From Candidozyma auris (lineage: Eukaryota; Ascomycota; Pichiomycetes; Serinales; Metschnikowiaceae): a stretch of DNA of 64,000 nt. Position 1 is the stretch's first letter, and each line of letters begins with the position of its first letter. Position numbers and translations under genes: made by a program. The stretch is from the NCBI RefSeq assembly GCF_003013715.1, contig NC_072813.1, positions 496,001 through 560,000 of the forward strand, read 5' to 3'. Shown piece after piece: positions 27,443 through 35,420 of this stretch. The notes under the pieces are model-generated. The model saw nothing but the letters and a program-made list of their open reading frames with translations, was not told where the DNA came from and did no database searches.

Positions 27443-28155
27443 GGATTATCTGCTCTGCTCAGCCAGCAGGAATCTCTCAAAAAAATTCAACGAGATAACC
27501 AGACAAGACATTGATCGTAATCTAATAAACTTTCGAGTATAAACTTTCGAGTATACAGCTTGATTACCACTATTCTGATGAGATTACAATGTCCTTTAGA
27601 ATACTCAAATTCTATCAGACGGCGAATTCGAAGGCCAGCGAGGGTTATGAGTTTCGCCACATACAGAACCCGGGTAACATATGGGAAGGGCAAGGCAATG
27701 TTCTGCGTCCACTTTGACACAGTTTCAGGTTCAAACCGCTAATTTTGGTTAATTACGTGCGCCAATGTACCCTGAACTATTCTTGAAGGCATATTTTTCA
27801 AAAGGTCAAAAGAGCTTGAGTCTTTGCAATCTATGATCAAGTCATAGCTTTTTGGATCACCAGGATCAATGAAGTGGAAGCATGAAAAAATCAAATGGAA
27901 GACCGATCTTATGTTTCATAGCTCTGTAACACGGCCAGTAGATCGCATAATATGGTAGCTGCTATACTAACGATTGACACACGAGGACATGTCGAGAACT
28001 TAACCAACGATTTTGTCAATTTGGACTACCCTAGAGTTACGACTTCCAACTCGTCAGCTTCAACTTTATACTTTTCTTTATAAAGCACTGTATTTAACAT
28101 TTTTCTTTATTCTTTTTATTTATTTTGGAAGGCATTTTGATTAAAGTAAATAGAA

Positions 28156-28238
28156 CTACATCACTGTAGAAAACAGACCTTCAATCAGCTTCACTAATTG
28201 GAGACACTTACCCTATAAGAGTATCTTGTTTTCTACAG
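28156..28238. repeat. Hairpin repeat copy 1 overlapping a 12-bp inverted repeat
   Basis: CTACA-TCAC-TGTAG (28156-28169) is a 5-bp-stem hairpin like two others downstream. Its right arm begins a separate perfect 12-bp inverted repeat, CTGTAGAAAACA (28164-28175) and TGTTTTCTACAG (28227-28238), with a 51-nt loop. Confidence 0.6.
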
Positions 28239-28601
28239 CCCTAATGCAATAATCTTGATCATCGCCTTCCTAAGTTGACGCTTTAGAAGACTACCCCGAT
28301 TCAGGGCAATATTCCCCCTACCTGGAGGTTAAAGATATGTGAATTTTACAATCTTCAAAAACCAGTTCAATCTGGGCAAAAATCATCTACAGAGACATTT
28401 TTAAGAGCTAACATCTATGTCAATTTCTTCGGTCTTTGCATCTGCAACCCGTTCCAAAAGATACGGGTACATACACACATTCGTTGGAGATGTGATTAAG
28501 GATGGCATCATCCTAAACGTCTTCCTTAGTTAGCTAATGACCACCAATGGACATGGGAATTAACAACAATGTAACAAGGCTTGGAAATCAAACTTTTTTC
28601 T

Positions 28602-28710
28602 TTATTTTTTTTGGTGGATTTGATACGTTCGAGGGTCGTTACTTTTTCGGTGTTGTCACATCCTTACTGATTGGAAAACTATAACACTATAGAAAATAAA
28701 AATATCACTA
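28602..28710 (+). repeat. Diverged direct repeat, upstream copy, with hairpin copy 2
   Basis: This ~110-bp segment aligns, with many mismatches and small gaps, to 28972-29080: a T-tract, a GGTCGTT/GAGCGTT block, GTGTTG, then AAAACTAT-AGAAAA. It contains the hairpin CTATA-ACAC-TATAG at 28679-28692. Origin unknown; solo-LTR or other mobile-element decay is possible. Confidence 0.5.
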
Positions 28711-28971
28711 ACCTGCTATGCGCTGCAAATGGTCATCTCTGAACTTCAGCTATGACGATTCCATGAAATCACACTAGTCATTTGATACGCATTTATTGCC
28801 CCATTGACGAGACTCGCCGAATCTCCGCCAGCAAGACTTGGTCAAGGAACCCACGGATGAATTATTTTTCGTCTCCCAAGTGTCGTCCCCCTCTCTCCCT
28901 TTGCCCTTTGTACGTGGTTCTGAAGACTTCAATGACCCAATTGCGTTTCCTCGAATTTCCAGCCGAAGATC

Positions 28972-29080
28972 GCTTTTTTTTTTTTGTAGACTTCATGTAT
29001 GAGGAGCGTTAGGATTTCAGTGTTGCAACTTCCATTCTAACCCGAAAACTATATCATTATAGAAAACAAAACCCCTAATA
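28972..29080 (+). repeat. Diverged direct repeat, downstream copy, with hairpin copy 3
   Basis: Partner of the segment at 28602-28710, in the same orientation. It contains CTATA-TCAT-TATAG at 29049-29062 followed by AAAACAAA. The copy ends about 185 bp before tRNA-Leu, a position where yeast retrotransposon remnants commonly sit; no ORF or clear LTR ends are seen. Confidence 0.5.
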
Positions 29081-29264
29081 TCCTCAACTTGTGTCAATCC
29101 ATTCCGTGCGGTGCGTATCCTCGCTCAGACTGCTAATTTAAGCACTTTTAATACACATAACGTCATATAAATAGAAATAGCTCATTTAAGCTTCCGATAT
29201 TCCTAGTAGACGTACCCAAAACACTATATATATCTTACAGAGAGTTTCTTCATTAACATCCAAT

Positions 29265-29346
29265 GGCTCTGTGGCCGAGCGGTCTAAGGCGGCAGACTCA
29301 AGTTCTGTTATCGTAAGATGCGCGTGTTCGAATCACGCCGGAGTCA
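29265..29346 (+). tRNA. tRNA-Leu (anticodon CAA)
   Basis: An 82-nt intronless cloverleaf: acceptor GGCTCTG pairs with CGGAGTC, discriminator A at 29346. The D-arm carries the A box (TGGCCGAGCGGTCTAAGG), the anticodon arm has loop CTCAAGT giving CAA, the variable arm is long as in class II tRNAs, and the T-arm is GCGTG-TTCGAAT-CACGC. It reads UUG, the most used Leu codon in these genes. A T-rich terminator follows at about 29350. S. cerevisiae tRNA-Leu(CAA) has an intron; none is present here. Confidence 0.95.
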
Positions 29347-29426
29347 TTATTTTTTTCTTTCTTCCTTCACTCTCTAGTCATTACTGTCGAACACATCTCT
29401 ATATTATTATCCTATTAGCAATCTAC

Positions 29427-30128
29427 CTATCTTGCTGTCTTCGGGGTGAAGTACGCATTCGCTGCGCGAGTTACGGAGAGCAGATTGGTTACGATCGATA
29501 GCCTTGAAGTGATTAGTTCTAGACTCCTATCTTCGCCATTCGAAAATGAAAGCTTATTGGCTAAGTAAACCAAATCCCGCTCGGCTTCCTCGCCTAAGTT
29601 CTCAGCTGCTAAAATCGCCCGTATCTTGCGTTCTAACTGTTGTAGTGAATACGCTGTTGCTTCTTCTGTCACTTGAGTCAATTCAGGTTCGTCGCCCGTG
29701 TAGTTAGCATGCAAATGAAGCGTTTTAGTGGCAATGGTTTCGGTATCTTCCGCCAAAATGTTCACCAGTAGAGGTGAGTGATCTTTGAAAGAGAAGCACT
29801 CTATTTCCTTGTCATTGATCGAGATGTAGATTGGCGGCAAAACATCGCCATTCACCCTGAAGTCCTCCAAAATGTGTGTCGGTGCCTCTTCTGTAGTCAG
29901 ATAAAGTCCAACTAGAGACACATTGTCAGACACCGCCAGAAGTAATTTGAGTCTTTTGCTCAAGTAGTCGTAGTCTATGGATTGGCCCAGCCACTTTAAT
30001 TCAAACGCGCTGGCTATATATATCGATGTCTCGTCATGCTTACCCACAAGCACGCCAACGGGACACTGATTACGCGAAATCTGATCCAGAATAGCGTACA
30101 AAGCCGTCGCCCCTAATTGCACTAACAT
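29427..30128 (-). CDS. MPN-domain protein without JAMM motif (COP9 signalosome subunit 6-like?)
   Basis: A 233-residue protein with the shape of a catalytically dead MPN domain. LGATALYAILDQISRNQCPV and GVLVGKHDETSIYIASAFEL correspond to the first MPN helix and strand, and VSLVGLYLTTEEAP to the 'GWYHTG' strand. The metal ligands E-HxH-D of active JAMM proteases are missing. A helical C-terminal part (about 150-230; YSLQQLERKIRAILAAENLG) resembles the tails of CSN6, Rpn8 and eIF3f. A CSN6-like role in the COP9 signalosome, which removes Nedd8 from cullins, is my best guess; an Rpn8 assignment is unlikely because conservation would be far higher. Sequence is quite diverged. It lies 80 bp from tRNA-Leu and is divergent from RRN3 across 480 bp. 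Confidence 0.5.
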   Translation of the reverse strand: MLVQLGATALYAILDQISRNQCPVGVLVGKHDETSIYIASAFELKWLGQSIDYDYLSKRLKLLLAVSDNVSLVGLYLTTEEAPTHILEDFRVNGDVLPPIYISINDKEIECFSFKDHSPLLVNILAEDTETIATKTLHLHANYTGDEPELTQVTEEATAYSLQQLERKIRAILAAENLGEEAERDLVYLANKLSFSNGEDRSLELITSRLSIVTNLLSVTRAANAYFTPKTAR

Positions 30129-30608
30129 TAGTGTGGAGGTAGTAGGAATGCGATTGCATTATAGACTCCACAATGCATGCAGAATCCGTCAAGAGGGGTG
30201 CTTTATAAGTGATTTTGTGTCTACACAAGTAAGATATTTACGAAAAAGCTCATGTAATCTGATTGCTTTTAATTGAAGGGTTTCAGAGCGTTCTTGATTT
30301 TGGATCAGACTAAATCTAAAGAAGGAGTCTTGTTTGATTCAGCCTGCTTATCAAAGTGCGAGCTTTTGCTTCGGTTGCACTCCTCCACATGTGCTTCAAT
30401 GGGAATGGCAGAACTATTCAGAGGCGATATATGTGATGTATTATACTTGCTTTTGCATTGAGATCATAAGTGTCAATCTACATTCTATACCGAATTTTTC
30501 AGATTGAAAGTGCTGGTTGAACTCCGGTGTGGCTTCGATGAGTGTGCATACAAGAAAAGTCCCTAAGGGAGAAAGAAAAAAAAATTCCTCTGCCCATCTC
30601 TTTCAAAC
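30129..30608 (+). promoter_or_regulatory. RRN3 upstream region with PAC-like and RRPE-like motifs
   Basis: No gene is supported in these 480 bp. CGATGAG at 30536-30542 matches the core of the PAC box (GCGATGAG), and the minus strand of about 30491-30501 reads TGAAAAATTC, close to the RRPE (TGAAAAATTTT). Paired PAC and RRPE sites mark ribosome-biogenesis genes in yeasts, in keeping with RRN3. An A-tract follows at about 30580-30590. Confidence 0.4.
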
Positions 30609-32581
30609 ATGATCATGTCTGTTCACGAGCCTCTAAGTAGAAAACGATCCATAGGCTCCGAGAACGTACTGAATGTCAAGAGGCATTGCCAAGACATGGA
30701 GAGCGAATCAGCCGTCACAGACGCAGTTTACGCTGTGCTCGTGAAGACTGCGCTTGAGAGCTTAGAAAAGGTATGTTCATTCCCCCCCCCTACTGTGTTC
30801 TCGAGGGATCATAAGCTTGTCTTCATGTTACTAACAATCAGTCTGATTCAATAAGAACGCTCACGGAGAAAGTGAACTTGCCGCCAACTCATGCCAAAGC
30901 GATGAGCTTGTCTAATCTCAATATAGTATTGAAAAAACTTATAGTAAATATTTCCAAGCTAGAAACGAAAGCTTACGAACCACTTATAACTGCGCTTTTG
31001 CGGTACCCTTGGATGGAAATCGGCGTGTCCGACTCTTCCCGGGAAAAGATTGCATTCCACTCCTTCGTGGACCTATACTCCCAATTTCTCATAGTGCTCA
31101 CTTCGTCATTCCCTAGATACCTACCTGAAGCCGTCAAAAAGATTATCGGAGAGTTTCCAGATCTAGACTCTGACGTCTACCCACACCACAAGATTCTCCA
31201 AACTTTCATCAGATGTTCCCCTACTTGCATTAATTTAATACCCCGCACATTAAACGGTGTTTCGCCACATCATGTTTCATCGAGCACTGCTGAAATAACA
31301 AATTTTGTCAAGAACGCTATTGGTGTGATATCTTATTGCTCTGACTTGCTGTACTCTATTTGGCAGTTGGTGGTTGAGCTTTGCATCAAGTTGGATGTTG
31401 ATTTACAGAATGAGCTCGATGACCTAGACGATGAGGCTGTCGAGGAGCTTATCAATGGTGAAGATGATTCGGATGACGTTGTGGAAGCAGAGGATGAGGA
31501 TAACCTAGAAGAAAATGGTGCCGAGGTTTACGAGATCGCTTCCACAACGAATATAAAGCAGATGGTGTCCAAACTTGACAAAGTAATGGAATTTCTTCTT
31601 ACCATCACAGCTCCGTCGTTCACTGTTGAAGAGATAAACAATGGTAACGGCGTACACTTATTCAACACACTTGCATCTTTATTTAAGACTCATGTCTTAC
31701 CAACGCATTTCACGAAACTGATTCAGTTTCTCATGTTTCACGTCTCCCAATACCAGCCAGAGCTCGCCGACTCCTTCTTGGTGATGCTAATAGACGTTGC
31801 GTTTAATCAAAAAGAGACTGCTGAGAAGCGTCTCAAAGCTCTTCAATATCTTTCATCATACATTGCTAGAGCCAACAACCTCACAAGACACCAAGTGGTG
31901 TTCATCGTCAGTTACCTCATTGGATGGATTAACAAGTACATTAGCGAAAGAGAGCACGAGGTTTTCGAGTTCTCAGACTCCTCCACAGGTGGCATGGAGA
32001 GATTCAAGCTATTCTACGCTACATTCCAGACATTGCTTTACATTTTCTGCTTTAGACACAAGCTACTAGTCAAGGAAGACCCTGATCACGTAAACGGAGA
32101 GTGGGAGTGCGAGATTGACAGGTTCTTCCAGCGTGTGATTATTGCCAAGTTTAATCCCTTGAAATACTGTGACGAGACAGTAGTTTCCATTTTCGCCAAT
32201 CTCGCCACGAAGTTGAATGTGTGTTACTGCTACTCCATCATTGAACACAACAAAAGAGAGCGCATGATTCAAGGTAACTCCAAGATGCCCTCCACTGTTG
32301 GTAACTTCAGGCATAAACAGGAGTTCTTAGATTTGGAAGCATACTTCCCATTCGATCCAGTTGTATTGCCCGCTTCTAAGAAAATTATTGAGAAGAACTA
32401 TGTTGAATGGTCACAGGTCAATCCTGTCGACGAAGATGACGATGAAGATGATAGCGGAAGTCATCGTGAAGAGGATGATGACGAGGATGACATTGACTCC
32501 GAGGGCGAGTCGGACGTCGAGGAAAAGGACGAGGAACAGGACGTCGAGAGTGCTGAGGAAGACAGTGATAGGGAAGCTTAA
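30609..32581 (+). CDS. RRN3: RNA polymerase I initiation factor RRN3 (two exons)
   Basis: Exon 1 is 30609-30770 (54 codons, phase 0) and exon 2 is 30842-32581; joined they give a 633-residue protein (S. cerevisiae Rrn3 is 627 aa). The HEAT-repeat body is recognisable: YEPLITALLRYPWMEIGVSD, FHSFVDLYSQFLIVLTSSFP, ELADSFLVMLIDVAFNQKET, RHQVVFIVSYLIGWINKYI, and FNPLKYCDETVVSIFANLA. There is a characteristic acidic loop (about 210-245) and a very acidic C-terminal tail. Rrn3 binds Pol I and recruits it to the rDNA promoter. In-frame continuity across the splice (LEK then SDSIRTLTEK) confirms the intron. Without splicing the product would stop after 81 residues. PAC-like and RRPE-like motifs lie upstream. 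Confidence 0.92.
30771..30841 (+). other. RRN3 spliceosomal intron (71 nt)
   Basis: 5' splice site GTATGT (30771-30776), branch site TACTAAC (30829-30835) and 3' splice site CAG (30839-30841). The branch A at 30834 is only 7 nt from the final G. The next AG downstream (30854-30855) would shift the frame. The intron contains a C9 run, keeps phase 0 and, if retained, leads to a stop after 81 codons. Confidence 0.92.
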
Positions 32582-32940
32582 GCAATCATGAGAACTCAAG
32601 TATTCTTATGTTGTTATCGGAGTCTCGATTAAATATTGTCTTTTCTTAGCATCAATGAACATTTTAAAACATTCAACGGCGCTATCATCCCTTTGTATGC
32701 AATGTTCACTCTTGAACAAGTTTCATCAAAGTTTGACCTCATTCTTCTCTATCAACCTTTGCATTTCCCATAACATTTCCATTGTGCACTAGCTGAGCAA
32801 TAAAGAGCTGGCTCTTTATCAACGAACAGTCTCTGTTACAAGCACAACAGGTCAATTTACCGCTATCGAACGCAGTTTAAGATTAGCAAATTACGAACTA
32901 ATGAAACATAAGTATTACAAGTCGTCAGACTGTAAAAAAA
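32582..32940. other. Intergenic spacer after RRN3
   Basis: About 360 bp of AT-rich spacer between the RRN3 stop and the tRNA-Val pair. Nothing is identifiable beyond the T/A-tracts expected for the RRN3 3' end and the pol III terminator. Confidence 0.4.
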
Positions 32941-33014
32941 TGATCACGCCCAGGCTCGAACTGGGGACCTTCTGCGTGTGAAGCAGATGTCGTAACCAAC
33001 TAGACCACGCGACC
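32941..33014 (-). tRNA. tRNA-Val (anticodon CAC), minus-strand copy
   Basis: A 74-nt intronless cloverleaf read on the minus strand: acceptor GGTCGCG pairs with CGTGATC, discriminator A, anticodon stem TCTGC/GCAGA with loop TTCACAC giving CAC, and T-arm with TTCGAGC. It is identical to the plus-strand copy at 33173-33246. A T-run terminator follows on the minus strand (the A-run just before 32941). Confidence 0.95.
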
Positions 33015-33172
33015 ACTTCTGCATAGTTGTCCATTCAAAAAATCTATATTCCAAATCGTTTCCAATATGCAGGACTCGATTTTCTAAGGATGTGACGTGT
33101 ACTGTATATAGGCTATTGAAAAATCTTCACTTTACTACATGGAAAGTTACTTGATCAAAATTTGCATAGGAA

Positions 33173-33246
33173 GGTCGCGTGGTCTAGTTGGTTACGACAT
33201 CTGCTTCACACGCAGAAGGTCCCCAGTTCGAGCCTGGGCGTGATCA
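33173..33246 (+). tRNA. tRNA-Val (anticodon CAC), plus-strand copy
   Basis: Same 74-nt sequence as the minus copy at 32941-33014, in opposite orientation 158 bp away, transcribed away from it. A T-run terminator begins at 33247. Upstream flanks of the two genes do not match, so identity is confined to the tRNA and its terminator. Confidence 0.95.
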
Positions 33247-33337
33247 TTTTTTTCTATTTGTTGTAAGCGTTCGTTATGAAGCATTTTTCACAAACTCCTA
33301 CTTCTTTTTTGTCTAGCAATGTATAACACTTTACTTA

Positions 33338-35092
33338 CTAATCCTCTAGTAGGGAATACTGATTGAGCAAGATACAATCCCCCCCACGATCTGGATCTAG
33401 ACCATACGTGTAGTAGTATCCCTCTGATGTCACGACATTGATGTGAACAAGTTCTAACAGCACAAGGTCCTTGTTGGATGTGCCTGACTCAGGTGAGCTG
33501 GCTTGTTGGCGAGATTCTGCTTCCTTCGATAGCAAGTAGGTTAGTGGGACCAAATCTTCGTGAATTTCACCATTCATAGTGGCTATCGACTTGACATCTT
33601 TTTCGACCGTTTGGATCTTGAGAGAGGCGAAATGTCTCGTTGGTTCCAATATTGAGGAAAACCTGGATGGAAGGAAGTCGCCCATTTTTTGTGCAGCTTT
33701 CCTACCAAGGTTCTGTGATGATCGACGAATAAGACGTGCCACGGATAGCCTGCTTTGGTCAACAACGGGCTCAGACCTCTCTTTTAATTCCTCAGTCGTT
33801 GCACTGATATTGGAGAAAGTAGACGTCCCGCTATTAATCGAGTTAGTGGAACCATGTGAAAGTTTTCGTTGACTTGTTACATCTCCAACATTAGCGGTAT
33901 TGCTGCTGTCGCGTTCACCCTCTGCATCACTATCATCACCATCATCCTCAATGAAGTCATCTTCCTCATCAGCCTTCTTTAAAGAGTCTTCATCTTCCTC
34001 GTTTATCGTGCTTGCTGGGTTTAGACGCATCTTCTTTGTTTTCGATTCTCGCTTCCTTCTCTGCTTATTCGCTAGTAGCTCCTCTTCGCCTAGTCTGAAA
34101 ATATGGACAGTCTCACTTGAACTTGTAGCCACAACATACTTGTTGTCGGAACTGAATGAGAGAGAGTATATTTTAGTTGGGTAAGTCCCACGACGGAACT
34201 GGTACAATTTCTCGCCGGTGTCGACGCTAAACACCCGAACAATGGTACCCTTGTTTGAAGCGGTCGCAAGGAGGTGTCCATCTCTTGATAGGCACAACGC
34301 GGCCAAGGCAGACTTGTGAGCTTCGATCACCACTACTGGTTGAAGAGCTTTAAGGTCAAAGATGATGACATCGCCGACCCTTTTTGGAGTTTTAGCAGGC
34401 GCTGGAACATTGGCATTCGGGGCTGTTGTGTTGCCTGCTACGTAAGTTGGATTCGCTATGAGAGCCTCGTGCGTAACTGTTTTGGGCGGAGACGGGTAGG
34501 CTAAAAAAGATGTGGAATGAGTAGAACCTTCTGGATCTGACGCATCCACAAAGTCATCAGACAACGTGCAGAGCTTGTTCGTGTTAGGGCTTGTCTCAAT
34601 TGTGTGGAGTAGATGCATGCTTATGATATCGTAGATGTAGATTTGCTCTTCTAGAAGCACAACCACTCTGTGGCGAGAAAGCCTCACGCCCAATATAGCC
34701 GTGGGAAAAATCAAATCACATATTATACTGTTATCCTTAGTGTTGACAATTTTGAGTTTTCTGGGCAGCGAGCCGGGCTCATCTCCAAGAGCTACAATCG
34801 CCAAAAGGGACGTGCAATATAACATCTCCACGATCCCCACCGCCTCGTCCTTTTTCAACACATGGCATTTAGAGAACTTCGGCTTGATTGAGTATAACTT
34901 ATACCCATTATTTAGGCCGATCGCCACACATGTCGAATCCTGGTTGAAGGTGATGTACTTGACGGTGGAGTCCACGTTATTGTGCGACTGAGAGGACTTA
35001 AACAGGCGCTCATCTCCTTGCAGTATGGAGTCGTGGTACTGCTGTTGTAGGTTCATGTATGCTGGGGAAGCGGCCACAGAAGTCTTGAGCAT
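33338..35092 (-). CDS. ATG18: PROPPIN autophagy protein ATG18
   Basis: A 584-residue WD40-like beta-propeller with the defining FRRG motif (299-302, in LYQFRRGTYPTKIYSLSFS) that binds PtdIns3P and PtdIns(3,5)P2. Earlier blades include VKYITFNQDSTCVAIGLNNG (about 44), and AHKSALAALCLSRDGHLLAT (about 258) leads to the FRRG blade. A long hydrophilic Asp/Glu/Ser insertion (about 335-480) interrupts the propeller, as in other Saccharomycotina Atg18. The protein acts with Atg2 at the growing autophagosome and with Fab1 at the vacuole. Hsv2/Atg21 are paralogues, but the length and loops favour Atg18. A second in-frame Met at codon 13 is a possible start. Confidence 0.85.
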   Translation of the reverse strand: MLKTSVAASPAYMNLQQQYHDSILQGDERLFKSSQSHNNVDSTVKYITFNQDSTCVAIGLNNGYKLYSIKPKFSKCHVLKKDEAVGIVEMLYCTSLLAIVALGDEPGSLPRKLKIVNTKDNSIICDLIFPTAILGVRLSRHRVVVLLEEQIYIYDIISMHLLHTIETSPNTNKLCTLSDDFVDASDPEGSTHSTSFLAYPSPPKTVTHEALIANPTYVAGNTTAPNANVPAPAKTPKRVGDVIIFDLKALQPVVVIEAHKSALAALCLSRDGHLLATASNKGTIVRVFSVDTGEKLYQFRRGTYPTKIYSLSFSSDNKYVVATSSSETVHIFRLGEEELLANKQRRKRESKTKKMRLNPASTINEEDEDSLKKADEEDDFIEDDGDDSDAEGERDSSNTANVGDVTSQRKLSHGSTNSINSGTSTFSNISATTEELKERSEPVVDQSRLSVARLIRRSSQNLGRKAAQKMGDFLPSRFSSILEPTRHFASLKIQTVEKDVKSIATMNGEIHEDLVPLTYLLSKEAESRQQASSPESGTSNKDLVLLELVHINVVTSEGYYYTYGLDPDRGGDCILLNQYSLLED

Positions 35093-35420
35093 CTTCTGTC
35101 AAGAAAGCGGTTTTCAGATCAACGGGGTAGCAGGTAATACGCAATCAAGTGCATGCAACTGGGAAAGCTGAATATATGGAGGTGGTATATACAGTACAGT
35201 CGGTTCGTAGGGGAGAATGCAGACTTCCGTTCGACAGAAATCAAATGGAAATGGATGAATTAGACCTTAGGAAAAATGAAAAATGAACCAATTGCAGTCT
35301 ATTTGAGTCTACGGAATATTGATTTTCAATTACAATGGAAGAATCATTAGGGCCACAACCTTTCTTATCGCGCAGGCCTGTCACCAGATGATGCCTGCAA
35401 CGAGGGCAATTTGATTTCGG
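35093..35420. promoter_or_regulatory. Intergenic region upstream of ATG18
   Basis: About 330 bp between the ATG18 start and the 3' end of the hydrolase gene on the same strand. Nothing beyond AT-rich tracts is recognised. Confidence 0.35.

Larger units (their letters stand above)
26895..29264. other. 2.4-kb AT-rich gene-free region between STE12 and tRNA-Leu
   Basis: No supportable protein gene. Sampled lines between 27.8 and 28.6 kb are about 22-38% GC by hand count, lower than the flanking genes. The STE12-proximal part carries three TGAAACA sites. A 14-bp direct tandem duplication (AAACTTTCGAGTAT twice) is at 27527-27554. The distal part holds diverged repeats with a small hairpin (separate entries) and T-tracts (for example 28591-28613 and 28976-28987). 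I looked for U1, U2, U4, U5, U6 and RNase P RNA signatures and found none convincing. Long STE12 promoter, transposon-derived spacer and centromere are all possible readings. Confidence 0.6.

Noticed and set aside
28204..28222. Possible U1 snRNA 5' end (CACTTACCC)
   Set aside because: It differs from ATACTTACCT at key positions and no U1 stem-loops or Sm site follow.
26895..29264. Mobile element with coding capacity in the AT-rich gap
   Set aside because: No reverse transcriptase, integrase or transposase frame and no clear terminal repeats; only short diverged repeats are present.
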